Shown: positions 35,664 to 44,340 of the stretch, one piece after another
How the letters are laid out: every line of letters begins with the position of its first letter
Numbering within the stretch: the stretch's first letter is position 1
Position numbers and translations under genes: made by a program
NCBI RefSeq assembly: GCF_017377735.1
Contig: NZ_JAFVMH010000001.1
Span: 496,001-560,000, forward strand
Direction: 5' to 3'
DNA from: Acetobacter garciniae
Lineage (GTDB): Bacteria; Pseudomonadota; Alphaproteobacteria; Acetobacterales; Acetobacteraceae
DNA length: 64,000 nt
Notes under the pieces: model-generated
What the model saw: only the letters and a program-made list of their open reading frames with translations
Database searches by the model: none
Told to the model about the DNA's origin: nothing

Positions 35664-36745
35664 AGCCGGACCATGACCTGCGTTGTCAGCCAGCAGATCA
35701 GCGCTGCAGCCACGGGCAATGCCGCAAGCCCCCCCAGCAACCCCTGCGGCACCAGATCGAAGCTGGCCATGATCGCCTGGGCCGGGGCTGTCGTCAGATC
35801 CGGGCTGTCCACGGTGGGGGTCATGCTGCCGAAGGGGGCGGCCATGCGAAGCAGAAAAAGCAAAGGCGGGCAGGCCAGCAACGCCCCCACAAGCCCGCCG
35901 CCGAATGCGAGCGAGGCCGTCCTGCGGGCAAAGCGCCCGGCAATATATCCGTCAGGTGCCCCAAGGCTGTGCAAAGTGGCGATAATGTCGCGCCGGGTGG
36001 CAAGGCCGGTATGGGCCGCCTGACCGGTTATGAGGGCTGCAATACCGCCCACGGTCAGCAGGGCCAGTCCCGCACAGGTCAGCAGGCTGTTGGCCAGGCT
36101 GTGCAGGCGTTCGCTCCACAGGGCGTTCTGTTCCACGATCACGCCCGGCACCTTGGCGGCCAGGTTCTGTTCCAGCGTGGGCGGCAGGTAAGCCCCCTGG
36201 GGCAGGGTCACGCGGATAACGGCGGGCAGGGGCAGGGCAGACCGGTCGGACGCGCCAAGCCAGGGGGCGAGAAGGCGGCTGATTTCCTCAGCACTCAGCC
36301 GATGGACTTCCGTGCCCGGCGGCAGGCCGGCCAGTTGGGCGAGAACGGCCTGTGCCCGGCTTGGCGCACCCGGCCCGGTGGACGCTTCGGGCGGTAGGGT
36401 CGCGGGCAGGCCACCGGCATTGGGTGCTGCGACGGTGGGCGGCGGGGCGGCCTGATCTGTCCCCTGGTCTGCCGCAGGGCCATTCCCCTGGGCTTGCGGC
36501 CCGGGCGCGGGCAGGCTTGCGCCGCCGGGCGGCGATGCAGGCTGGTCGGGATCGGGCACCTGGATTGTCACCAGTTGTGCGGCCCCCGCCGCCCAGCGCG
36601 CGGCCAGGGCCTGCGCCCCGCTGGCCCCGGCCAGGGTCAGCGCCGCCAGAAAGCCCATCATGGCGACAAGCACGAACAGGCTGCGATCGGGCAGCGCCTC
36701 GGAAAGGGAAAGGCCGTCGCGCCGCTTTGAGAACAGGGCTGTCAC
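35642..36745 (-). CDS. ftsX: cell-division ABC permease FtsX
   Basis: The product has 367 residues, longer than many FtsX proteins (about 300-350). A first membrane helix (LFVLVAMMGFLAALTLAGASGA) is followed by a large periplasmic loop (about 55-240), which starts with a Pro/Ala/Gly-rich stretch of some 70 residues before the predicted folded part (VLAQLAGLPPGTEVHRLSAEEIS). Three more helices follow (LLTCAGLALLTVGGIAALITG, FGGGLVGALLACPPLLFLL, LLGGLAALPVAAALICWL). FtsX with FtsE relays ATPase activity to periplasmic wall hydrolases at the septum. It overlaps ftsE by four bases. Confidence 0.85.
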   Translation of the reverse strand: MTALFSKRRDGLSLSEALPDRSLFVLVAMMGFLAALTLAGASGAQALAARWAAGAAQLVTIQVPDPDQPASPPGGASLPAPGPQAQGNGPAADQGTDQAAPPPTVAAPNAGGLPATLPPEASTGPGAPSRAQAVLAQLAGLPPGTEVHRLSAEEISRLLAPWLGASDRSALPLPAVIRVTLPQGAYLPPTLEQNLAAKVPGVIVEQNALWSERLHSLANSLLTCAGLALLTVGGIAALITGQAAHTGLATRRDIIATLHSLGAPDGYIAGRFARRTASLAFGGGLVGALLACPPLLFLLRMAAPFGSMTPTVDSPDLTTAPAQAIMASFDLVPQGLLGGLAALPVAAALICWLTTQVMVRLWLRRLP

Positions 36746-37425
36746 GCGGGGGGGTGTCCTTCATCGGCCACCAGCTTGCCCGCTTCCAGCACCAAAGCGG
36801 GCCGCGCCAGCCGGCGGATCAGCGTTTCGTTGTGGGTGGCGACAATGACGGTGGTGCCCATGGCGCTCAACTGCGCGAACATGTCCAAAAGCCGGTGGGC
36901 CTGGCTTTCTTCCAGCGCGTTCGTGGGTTCGTCGGCCAGGATCAGCCCGGGCCGATGGATGATGGCGCGTGCAATGGCCGTGCGTTGCTGCTCCCCGCCC
37001 GACAGATGGGCGGCCGACACACCCATGCGCGCGCCCAGCCCCACCCATTTTAAAATGGCCTCCACCTCGGTCTGGATTTCGTCTTCCCCGCGTTTTTGCA
37101 GCCTGAGCGGCAGGGCGACGTTATCGGCCAACGACAGGTCGGGCATGAGCCGGTAGTCCTGATGGACCATGCCGATTCTTTGCCGCAGCCTGACAAGGGC
37201 GGCGCGTTTCGTCTGCTCGCCTACAGCCTGGCCCAGAATCTCCATCCGCCCGGCCGAGGGCAGGGTTTCGACATGCAGCAGGCGCAGCAGGCTGCTCTTG
37301 CCCGCGCCAGACGGCCCCAGAAGCCAGCGGAACCCCCCTTGCGGCACATTGAAGGAAAGGTGCGAAAGAACCGGGGCGTGGTCCTTCCTGCCCCGCCGCC
37401 ATGAGACATGGTCCAGGCGGATCAT
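36742..37425 (-). CDS. ftsE: cell-division ATP-binding protein FtsE
   Basis: The start is set at ATG 37425 (MIRLDHVSW), because residues before it in the longer frame are unlike FtsE; this gives 227 residues. It has Walker A GPSGAGKSS, Q-loop MVHQDYRLMPDLSLADN, signature LSGGEQQRTAIARAI, Walker B LILADEPTNALE and the H-loop THNETL. The MVHQDYRL segment is characteristic of FtsE. It forms the FtsEX complex with the overlapping ftsX and recruits wall hydrolases to the divisome. Confidence 0.92.
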   Translation of the reverse strand: MIRLDHVSWRRGRKDHAPVLSHLSFNVPQGGFRWLLGPSGAGKSSLLRLLHVETLPSAGRMEILGQAVGEQTKRAALVRLRQRIGMVHQDYRLMPDLSLADNVALPLRLQKRGEDEIQTEVEAILKWVGLGARMGVSAAHLSGGEQQRTAIARAIIHRPGLILADEPTNALEESQAHRLLDMFAQLSAMGTTVIVATHNETLIRRLARPALVLEAGKLVADEGHPPA

Positions 37426-37758
37426 CGGCCTGGGCCTGAATGCAGCAGGGTATCGGGAACAGGCGTGTGGCGCATGGCCCAAGCTTAGCGGAGAGTGCGC
37501 AGCCCTGTCGATTGCCTGTAGCACCCTGACCCGGCAGCGAGGTTACGACAGCGCACAGTGGGGCCCGCTGGCGCGGTGTGGAACCGGCCCCATGGCCCCG
37601 CCATGGAACCCCAGGGTGGGTCGCTGTGCTAAAAGGCATGAAAGCAGGTTTCTATACGCAGGGCTTCGCCGTATTGTGGCACCGCCATGTCGTGGCCTTG
37701 TGCGGCCCGGGCCCTGGCCATGTCGACGCGGGCGAAAAGCCGTGCCAAGAGAGTAGCT
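37426..37758. promoter_or_regulatory. divergent intergenic region between ftsE and the zinc-ribbon gene
   Basis: These 333 bases must contain promoters for ftsEX (leftward) and the zinc-ribbon gene (rightward). I see no additional gene and no unmistakable promoter boxes. A longer in-frame start of the zinc-ribbon gene at 37687 is possible but adds unrelated residues. Confidence 0.4.
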
Positions 37759-39129
37759 ATGAAGATTGTCTGTCCTTCCTGCGGTGCGGTCTATCAGGTG
37801 CCCCAGGCTCTTCTTGCCAAGCGGCATGTGCTCAAATGCTCGGCCTGCGGGGTCAAATGGCGGATCGGCGCGCCCGATGGCGATGTCGCGCCTTCGCCCG
37901 AGCCCGCATCCGCAGCGACCCCGGTGGCCCCTGCGGCCGAAACGCCGCCCGCCCCGCCAGCGCCTGACGCAGACCCCGCGCCAGAGGAAAAGCCCACGGA
38001 GTCTCCCGCACGGATGGCGACGGCGCAGGATACAGCTCCGCCACTGCCAGCGACCGAGCCCGAGCCGCCCGCAGAGCCCGCCACACCCGAACCGGCGGTT
38101 ACCGAGCCACTCACGCCTGAACCACCCGCCCCGGAAGCCGCCGCCGCTGAGTCGCCTGTTGCAGAACCACCTGCGCCCGAGCCAGCGGTTTCTGATGAGA
38201 CGGCTGCCCTTGAGCAACCTGCATCCGAACCGGCTGCCATTGAGCCGCCCGCAACCGAGCCGGCCGCGCCCGAACCGGCCCCGTCGGTTCCCGCCGCCGA
38301 GATAACGCCCCCCGCACCGGCAGTGCCGGAAAGCGCTGCCGCCGATGCCGTGCCGCCGTTGCCCGATTCCACCCGGCCAGGCGTTTCCGCGCTTGACAAT
38401 GGCGCGCAGGAACAGCCTGCCTCGCCCCCCGAGGCACCCCCCGAGGCACCCCCCGAGGCACCCCCCGAGGCACCCCCCGAAGGCACCCCGGAGGTTCCCC
38501 AGCCTGTTGCGCCGGTCCAGCCCGTGGTCCGGCAGGCACCGGTTGCCGAGCCGGTGGCTCCCACCGTAGCGGAAATGCCGGTACCATCTGTGCGCCCCGG
38601 CCTTGGCCCGGTCGGGCCGTCTACGCCACCTGCCTCCACCCCGGCCCGGCCCGAGTCTGAAGGGCTCCGGGCAGAGGACGGGCGTGAGGAGATACGTTCA
38701 ACGCCTGAACCGGTCGAGGTCGCAAAGCCCGACCCGGCTGTGGGGGGCAGGGCGGAACGGTTCGTGCCCTCTGCGCGGGAGGTCGCCTATCAGCCGGTCG
38801 TCACCCCCGCTAAGGCGCATTTTGAGGATCACGACGCCACGGACGGGGTGTTCTTGTCCGGCGGCCATGCGGATGCTCATGGCGGGGAGGAAAGCCTGGG
38901 TGAGGTTGCGGATGAAGGGCCGTGGCCGTTCGACGAACCTGCGGCCGGCAAGGCGGGTTATGCCGCCCGCATGGACATACGCCAGCTTGTCACGAGCAGC
39001 CGCTTCTGGTGGGGCGCATGGGCGGCCAGTTTCGTGCTCAGTGCGGTAACGCTGTTCATGGTCTGCCATTGGTGGGCCGGGGTGGTGCATATGTGGCCGG
39101 CGGCCGCGCGCCTGCACCTGCCGGGTTGA
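37759..39129 (+). CDS. MJ0042-type zinc-ribbon protein with long Pro/Ala/Glu-rich linker and C-terminal membrane helix
   Basis: From ATG 37759 the protein has 456 residues. The first 40 form a zinc ribbon (Cys5, Cys8, Cys27, Cys30; MKIVCPSCGAVYQVP). Residues about 45-330 are almost only Pro, Ala and Glu with a tandem PPEA repeat, likely an extended polymer-like spacer. After a mixed region comes one hydrophobic helix near residues 415-440 (FWWGAWAASFVLSAVTLFMV) and a short tail. This resembles the zinc-ribbon/membrane proteins often found near ftsE in alphaproteobacteria, whose role is unknown. The topology would put the zinc ribbon in the cytoplasm, tethered far from the membrane. Confidence 0.75.
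   Translation: MKIVCPSCGAVYQVPQALLAKRHVLKCSACGVKWRIGAPDGDVAPSPEPASAATPVAPAAETPPAPPAPDADPAPEEKPTESPARMATAQDTAPPLPATEPEPPAEPATPEPAVTEPLTPEPPAPEAAAAESPVAEPPAPEPAVSDETAALEQPASEPAAIEPPATEPAAPEPAPSVPAAEITPPAPAVPESAAADAVPPLPDSTRPGVSALDNGAQEQPASPPEAPPEAPPEAPPEAPPEGTPEVPQPVAPVQPVVRQAPVAEPVAPTVAEMPVPSVRPGLGPVGPSTPPASTPARPESEGLRAEDGREEIRSTPEPVEVAKPDPAVGGRAERFVPSAREVAYQPVVTPAKAHFEDHDATDGVFLSGGHADAHGGEESLGEVADEGPWPFDEPAAGKAGYAARMDIRQLVTSSRFWWGAWAASFVLSAVTLFMVCHWWAGVVHMWPAAARLHLPG
38431..38478 (+). repeat. 12-base tandem repeat inside the zinc-ribbon gene
   Basis: The unit GAGGCACCCCCC occurs four times without mismatch (starts at 38431, 38443, 38455, 38467), with a degenerate fifth copy at 38479. It encodes repeated PPEA. 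Because the unit is a multiple of three, copy-number change would alter linker length without a frameshift. Confidence 0.92.
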
Positions 39130-39189
39130 TCGGCACCACCACCAGTGGCCTCTGCCCGCGCGTGAGGGCGCGGGGCGTGTCGGTTGGGG

Positions 39190-39594
39190 TCAGAGGTTAC
39201 GGGCGGCAAGGGCTGCCAATGTGGCCCCGGCGGCGGCCAGCGCCATCAGTTCTACGCCGTACCAGATCAGCCCGCCGGGTGTGAGCACATGACCCGCCAG
39301 AACGAGTTGTTGCGGAATAACCGCCGCCGCATTGGCGATCACGTCGCGCGCCTGGGGGTCGGCGGAGGCGGCGGAGCGCGACAGCGTTGCGATCAGGGCG
39401 GGCAGGGCCGACCACGCCACCCCGCCGATCAGCAGCAGGGGGGCGAACAGTTCCGCCACCTGCTGGATGAAATAGAACGCGAAATGGCACACCATCCATA
39501 TGGCCGTGCGCACAAGCCTCAGGCCCGTCAGGTGCCATGCCCCCGATGACATGGCCGTGGGCCTTGGGGCGGAAAGGGGGGAGCGCTGGTCCAT
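39190..39594 (-). CDS. small membrane protein of unknown function
   Basis: The ATG at 39594 (MDQRSPLSAPRP), with GAAGGAAA upstream, gives 134 residues; the longer frame is improbable. Three hydrophobic segments are visible: a helix around IWMVCHFAFYFIQQV, a second around LFAPLLLIGGVAWSALPALIA, and a third near the C-terminus (LIWYGVELMALAAAGATLAALAA). I do not recognise a family. It is convergent with the zinc-ribbon gene and divergent from the sensor-kinase pair. Confidence 0.6.
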   Translation of the reverse strand: MDQRSPLSAPRPTAMSSGAWHLTGLRLVRTAIWMVCHFAFYFIQQVAELFAPLLLIGGVAWSALPALIATLSRSAASADPQARDVIANAAAVIPQQLVLAGHVLTPGGLIWYGVELMALAAAGATLAALAARNL

Positions 39595-39878
39595 AGGCCT
39601 GTATTTCCTTCGGGTGGTGTCGCATGCGACCATGCCGGGGGCGGGGCAGGCACTCTGCCCGTCAGGCCCGGCTGGTCCTGTCGTCGTCGCAGTCGTTATA
39701 CAGCGCTTGGCGCGCCCGTGCCACACCCGGCACTTCGTGTGTGTTCCGCGCATAGGGGGTATCGGGGTGCGATCACGCAGTCGAGAGCAGACGGCTGATG
39801 GTGCGCGTGGCTATGGTGGAAGGTGAGACTCTTTTTTGCGAAAGGCAGCCAGCCCGTTGTGGCGGTATTCGGGATGTC

Positions 39879-41720
39879 ATGGATTTTCACTCCTGTAATG
39901 TAATGTTCGCCGGCGTGGACGCAGCGCTGGAAAAGCGGCTGGGCGAGGTGCTGGCCCAGACGGGGCTCAAGCTGCGTTCCAGTGCCGACGGTCGCTCGGT
40001 GTTCGCTGGCTTCGACGAAGAACTGCCCGATCTGCTGCTGGTCCCCGAACGGCTGCCGGACATGACCGCCGTGCAGCTTTGCCAGCACCTGCGGCTGAAT
40101 GCCGCGACACGGGGCATTCCCGTGGTGGTGCTGGTGCAGAGCGGTCAGAAGGGTCTAGAACGCGAACTGCTCGAACGCGGGGCGGATGTCTGTTTCTGCG
40201 TCAATGACGACCCCGCCTTCCTGCTGTTTCGTATCCGCACCCTGCTGCGCGAATACGGGGCCGATTCAGCAGAACGCGAAGGGGTGGTTTTCCGCCAGCC
40301 CATGGTCTCCGTCGTGACGGCGGTGGGGGGGGCATTATGGACCTGGCCCGGTGAAACCCCGGAGCTTGGTGGCCCCGGAACACCTGCGGGCGCAACGGGG
40401 GGAGCATTGGCTACCGCAGCGCCTGCCCTGGTGGAAATGCTGCGCCGCAACGGCCAGGAATCCACCCTGGTGGACGACCCCGAACGGCTGGAACTGACCG
40501 GCGGCAATACCGGCTGCGCGCCGGCGGACTGCATTGTGGTCGACCTGGCCTGCCCGGCGTTCGATGGCCTGGCTTTGGTGCGCACCATTGCGGCCTTCCG
40601 GCGGCGCACCCGCCAGTGCACACGCATATTGGGCATGGTGGAGCGCGGGCAGTTGTCCACCGCGAAAGTGCGGCTGGTGTTCGAGGCGGGGATAGACGAT
40701 CTGGTCGATACCGATATCAGCCCCGATCTTCTGGTGGCGCGTATTGCAACCCTTGTCCGGCGCAAAAGCCTGCAGGACGAGGTCCGGCGCGAGGAAGCGC
40801 ATATAGAAAGTGCGCGTGCCCGCATGGCGCTGGCGGATGCACTGCGCCGCGTGAACGAGGATCTGGCCGCCGCCAACCGCAAGCTGATCGATGCGCAGGC
40901 CAAGCTTGTCCAGTCCGCCAAGATGGCATCGCTGGGGGAACTGGCGGCGGGCATCGCGCATGAATTCAACAACCCGCTGGCTTTCGTGCTTGCGCATGAA
41001 AATACGGTCAAGCGTAGCATGGAACAGGCCCTTCAGGCCGTGCGCGAGGCCGATACGGCAGCCGCTGAAATGGCGCTTTCCAAAGGTTCGGAACGGCTCG
41101 CCTCCTCGCTGGTGGGACTTTCGCGCCTGCGTGAACTTGTAGCCAGCCTGCGGCGTTTTTCCCGACTGGAGGAAGGAGAGTTCCGCAGGCTGGACGTGCC
41201 CGAAACCATGGCCATGGTGCTGACCCTGCTGGCCCCCAAGCTCGGTCAGGAAATAGACGTGACATGCGATCTGGCCGCCCCGCCCGAACTGGTATGCCAG
41301 GCGGCTCTTGTCAATCAGGTCGTCATGAACATTGTCAGCAACGCGGCGGATGCGATCGAGGAAAAACGCGAACGTGCCGCCGCCGCGGGCAAAAAGGGCG
41401 CGCCGGGGCGGAACCGGATTCTTATCCAGTCCATGCTCGCCCGGCGCGAGGGCGAGGACGGGATGGATTACGTGGTACGGGTCAGCGATTCCGGTCCGGG
41501 CGTGCCGCCGGACTTGCAGGAACGTGTTTTTGAACCATTTTTTACCACCAAACCCGTGGGTTCAGGCACTGGTCTGGGGCTTGCGACCGCTTATGGAGTT
41601 GTGCAGGCGCACGGGGGGAGTATTGTTATAACACGGTCGGAGGCCCTCGGTGGGGCCTGCTTTACTATTCGAGTGCCGTATCGAGCAGCAGAGGAGAGGC
41701 GCGGTGAGCACGTTGCCTGA
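39879..41720 (+). CDS. sensor histidine kinase with two N-terminal receiver-like domains
   Basis: The start is set at ATG 39879 (MDFHSCNVMF; GGGA five bases upstream), 613 residues; an ATG at 39798 would add 27 residues. Residues 5-120 are a degenerate receiver: the phospho-Asp position in LLLVPERLPDM is Pro. A second receiver-like domain (about 195-300) keeps an Asp (VVDLACPAFDG) but lacks the usual Lys. Then come a coiled coil (about 310-350), a phospho-His block (GIAHEFNNPL), N box NIVSNAADAIEE and G boxes DSGPGVPP and GSGTGLGLAT. No membrane segment is seen, so it is a cytoplasmic kinase. It overlaps the next kinase by 17 bases. Confidence 0.83.
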   Translation: MDFHSCNVMFAGVDAALEKRLGEVLAQTGLKLRSSADGRSVFAGFDEELPDLLLVPERLPDMTAVQLCQHLRLNAATRGIPVVVLVQSGQKGLERELLERGADVCFCVNDDPAFLLFRIRTLLREYGADSAEREGVVFRQPMVSVVTAVGGALWTWPGETPELGGPGTPAGATGGALATAAPALVEMLRRNGQESTLVDDPERLELTGGNTGCAPADCIVVDLACPAFDGLALVRTIAAFRRRTRQCTRILGMVERGQLSTAKVRLVFEAGIDDLVDTDISPDLLVARIATLVRRKSLQDEVRREEAHIESARARMALADALRRVNEDLAAANRKLIDAQAKLVQSAKMASLGELAAGIAHEFNNPLAFVLAHENTVKRSMEQALQAVREADTAAAEMALSKGSERLASSLVGLSRLRELVASLRRFSRLEEGEFRRLDVPETMAMVLTLLAPKLGQEIDVTCDLAAPPELVCQAALVNQVVMNIVSNAADAIEEKRERAAAAGKKGAPGRNRILIQSMLARREGEDGMDYVVRVSDSGPGVPPDLQERVFEPFFTTKPVGSGTGLGLATAYGVVQAHGGSIVITRSEALGGACFTIRVPYRAAEERRGEHVA

Positions 41721-43698
41721 AGCCGTGGAGCGTCCCGTCGTGCTTGTCGTGGATGACGAGCCGGAAATTCTGGTCGCCCTGGCTGACCTGCTGGAGGACA
41801 GCTACAACGTTCTGACCGCATCCTCGGGGGAGGAAGGGCTGGCCCTGCTGCGCGCCAACCCCGATGTGGCGGTCATGATTTCGGACCAGCGCATGCCGGG
41901 CATGACGGGGGACGTCTTTTTCGCCCATGCGCGTGAGCTGAGCGGGGCAGGGGCTATCCTGCTGACGGGGTATGCCGATATTTCCGCGATCGAGGCCGCC
42001 CTCAATCGCGGGCAGATTTCCTTTTTCGCCTACAAGCCGTGGGATGACGAAACCCTGCTGTCCATGGTCGGGCAGGCGGCCGAGCGCTACCGGCTTGAAA
42101 ACGAACTGGCCCGGGAACGGCTGCTGCTGCGCGGCCTGCTTGAAAACCTGCCCTTCGGTCTGGCTTTCAAGGACCAGGACGGCTGCTTTATCCGGCTGAA
42201 CCAGCAGATGGCCCGGCAGTTCGGCCTGTCTGTGGCCGACTGCCTGGGCCGACGGGAGGAAGACCTGGTCGATGGCGCAAGGCTGGAAAGCCTCACCCAG
42301 GCGCAGGCCGATCTGGCTGCTTCCGGGCGGGACCAGCAGGTGCTCCAGCTTCCGGGTGAAGACGGGCAGACACGCTGGCATGACCTGACCCGCGTACGGC
42401 TTTACAGCCTGCGCAACGAACCCGTGCACCTGCCTGCCTTGTCCGATTATTCGATCCTGATCGACCGTGACGTGACGGAACTGCTCAGCCTGGAACAGCG
42501 CTTGCGCCAGGCGCAGAAAATGCAGGCCATCGGCACGCTGGCGGGCGGGATCGCGCATGATTTCAATAACCTGCTCACCGCTATCCAGGGTTCGCTCGAA
42601 CTGGTGCAGGATCTCGAACCCCCGCGTGAACCCACGGTGGCGCGCCTGTACCACAACGCCATGGAAGCGGCCCGCCGGGGCGCTGTACTGACAGGCAAGC
42701 TGCTGGATTTCAGCCGCCCGCGGCATCTGGCCTGCCAGCGTGTGGACGTGGTCGAAGCAATGGACAACCTGCAAAGCTTCATGCGCCAGGGCAAGGTGCC
42801 CACCGAAGTGCGCGGGGCACTGGACACGGCCATACCCGAAGGCAACAGCCGCTTGAGCAGCGTGCATTTCGTCCTGCCCAAGGAGCCTTTGCCCCCGGTC
42901 TGGACCGATGCCGTGCAACTGCAACTGGCGGTGTTCAGCCAGTGCATCAACGCGCTGGACGCCCAGCCCGAAGGGGGCAGCACAAGCGTTATCGTGCGCC
43001 TGGCCCCGCGCCTGCTGGGCCGCCATGTGGGCAAGGCCCATGCGGAAGCCTGGGTGGTGGTGCAGGTGCTGGATCGGGGCGTGGGCATGACCGAGGAAAT
43101 GCAGGCCCGTATTTTCGACCCGTTCTTTACCACCAAGGATGTCGGGCAGGGATCCGGGCTGGGCCTGTCCATGATCTATGGTTTCATCAGCCATTGCGGG
43201 GGCGAGGTGCGCGTGGAAAGCGTGCCCGGGGGCGGCACCTCGGTGGAGATGTGGCTGCCCGCCATGGACCAGGCGCTGGCCGATGCCATTCCGCCCAAAC
43301 CGGTCCACAAGGTGCGCCAGGTGGCCCGTGTCCTGCCTGAAAACGGCGCAGGTGAGGCCATTCTGGTGGTGGATGACGAGCCGGGCGTGCGCGCTGTCAC
43401 GGCAGGATTCCTCAAGCGCGCGGGGTATGAGGTGGTGGAATCCGCCAGCGGGGCAGAGGCGCTGGATGTGGTCAGGGCCCGGGCCGATATCGCCCTTGTG
43501 GTGATGGATGTGATGATGCCCGGCATGAACGGGGGCGAAGCCGCGCGGCATATCCACGGCCTGCGCCCCGAACTGCCGGTGCTGTTCGTGACCGGCTACG
43601 CGGATTACGGCCTGCTGCCCGACGGCGTTTCCATCCTGCACAAACCCTACACGCGTGACGCCCTGCTGGGCGATGTGAGGGCGATGCTGGCCGCATAG
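41704..43698 (+). CDS. hybrid sensor kinase: receiver-PAS-kinase-receiver
   Basis: The GTG at 41704 is used, since the receiver fold begins only 10 residues later (VVLVVDDEPEI); 664 residues. Receiver 1 (about 10-130) has Asp in MISDQRMPGM and Lys in YKPWDDE. A PAS domain follows (about 140-250; LPFGLAFKDQDGCFIRLNQQM), then the phospho-His block IGTLAGGIAHDFNNLL, N box NALDAQ, G boxes DRGVGM and GSGLGLSM, and a complete C-terminal receiver (ILVVDDEPG, Asp in VVMDVMMPGM, Lys in HKPYT). It is cytoplasmic. Overlap with the preceding kinase implies a joint phosphorelay; no DNA-binding output is encoded here. Confidence 0.87.
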   Translation: MSTLPEAVERPVVLVVDDEPEILVALADLLEDSYNVLTASSGEEGLALLRANPDVAVMISDQRMPGMTGDVFFAHARELSGAGAILLTGYADISAIEAALNRGQISFFAYKPWDDETLLSMVGQAAERYRLENELARERLLLRGLLENLPFGLAFKDQDGCFIRLNQQMARQFGLSVADCLGRREEDLVDGARLESLTQAQADLAASGRDQQVLQLPGEDGQTRWHDLTRVRLYSLRNEPVHLPALSDYSILIDRDVTELLSLEQRLRQAQKMQAIGTLAGGIAHDFNNLLTAIQGSLELVQDLEPPREPTVARLYHNAMEAARRGAVLTGKLLDFSRPRHLACQRVDVVEAMDNLQSFMRQGKVPTEVRGALDTAIPEGNSRLSSVHFVLPKEPLPPVWTDAVQLQLAVFSQCINALDAQPEGGSTSVIVRLAPRLLGRHVGKAHAEAWVVVQVLDRGVGMTEEMQARIFDPFFTTKDVGQGSGLGLSMIYGFISHCGGEVRVESVPGGGTSVEMWLPAMDQALADAIPPKPVHKVRQVARVLPENGAGEAILVVDDEPGVRAVTAGFLKRAGYEVVESASGAEALDVVRARADIALVVMDVMMPGMNGGEAARHIHGLRPELPVLFVTGYADYGLLPDGVSILHKPYTRDALLGDVRAMLAA

Positions 43699-43746
43699 GT
43701 GTTCCCCTCTTGTGCTGGCGGCAGGAACGCCTATCTTTTTGTCATC

Positions 43747-44340
43747 ATGCAAAACACACATACTTCTCCTCATGACCCTGTTGGCTGGCACGGAACCACC
43801 ATTCTGTGCGTTCGGCGGGGGGCTCAGGTCGCCATGGCTGGTGATGGCCAGGTCACGCTGGGTGCGACCGTTATCAAGGGCAATGCCCGCAAGGTCAGGC
43901 GCATTGGCCCGTCGGGCAGCATTCTGGCCGGGTTCGCAGGGGCCACGGCCGATGCGTTCACCCTGCTTGAACGGCTTGAAGCCAAGCTGGAACGCTACCC
44001 CAACCAGCTTGAACGGGCCTGCGTGGAACTGGCCAAAGACTGGCGGACAGATCGCTACCTGCGGCGTCTGGAAGCCATGATGGCGGTGGCCGATGCCGAG
44101 CATTCCTATACGCTGACAGGCAATGGCGACGTGCTCGAACCCGAGGACGGCGTGATCGCCATCGGTTCGGGCGGGAACTACGCCCTGTCCGCCGCCCGCG
44201 CGCTGCTGACGGTCGAAGGGCTGGATGCGGAAGACATTGTCCGCCGTTCCATGAAGATCGCGGGTGATATCTGCGTCTACACCAACCATTCCGTCAGGGT
44301 GGAAAAGCTGGAAACCTCAAGCAGTGCGGGAGATGCCTGA
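43747..44340 (+). CDS. hslV: ATP-dependent protease proteolytic subunit HslV (ClpQ)
   Basis: ATG 43747 gives 197 residues. The first 16 are the propeptide, and cleavage before Thr17 ([11 protein letters not shown]) would expose the N-terminal catalytic threonine. [34 protein letters not shown] and [16 protein letters not shown] are the family blocks. Two hexameric rings of HslV are capped by the HslU ATPase to degrade misfolded proteins after heat stress. The stop overlaps the hslU start by one base. Confidence 0.96.
   Translation: MQNTHTSPHDPVGWHGTTILCVRRGAQVAMAGDGQVTLGATVIKGNARKVRRIGPSGSILAGFAGATADAFTLLERLEAKLERYPNQLERACVELAKDWRTDRYLRRLEAMMAVADAEHSYTLTGNGDVLEPEDGVIAIGSGGNYALSAARALLTVEGLDAEDIVRRSMKIAGDICVYTNHSVRVEKLETSSSAGDA

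Noticed and set aside
38431..38478. Short regular repeats as a CRISPR array
   Set aside because: Units are only 12 bases, contiguous without spacers and in frame with a coding sequence.
41665..44289. 874-residue open frame on the - strand across the second kinase and hslV
   Set aside because: Antisense to two confident genes; composition is typical of a GC-bias shadow with no family motif.
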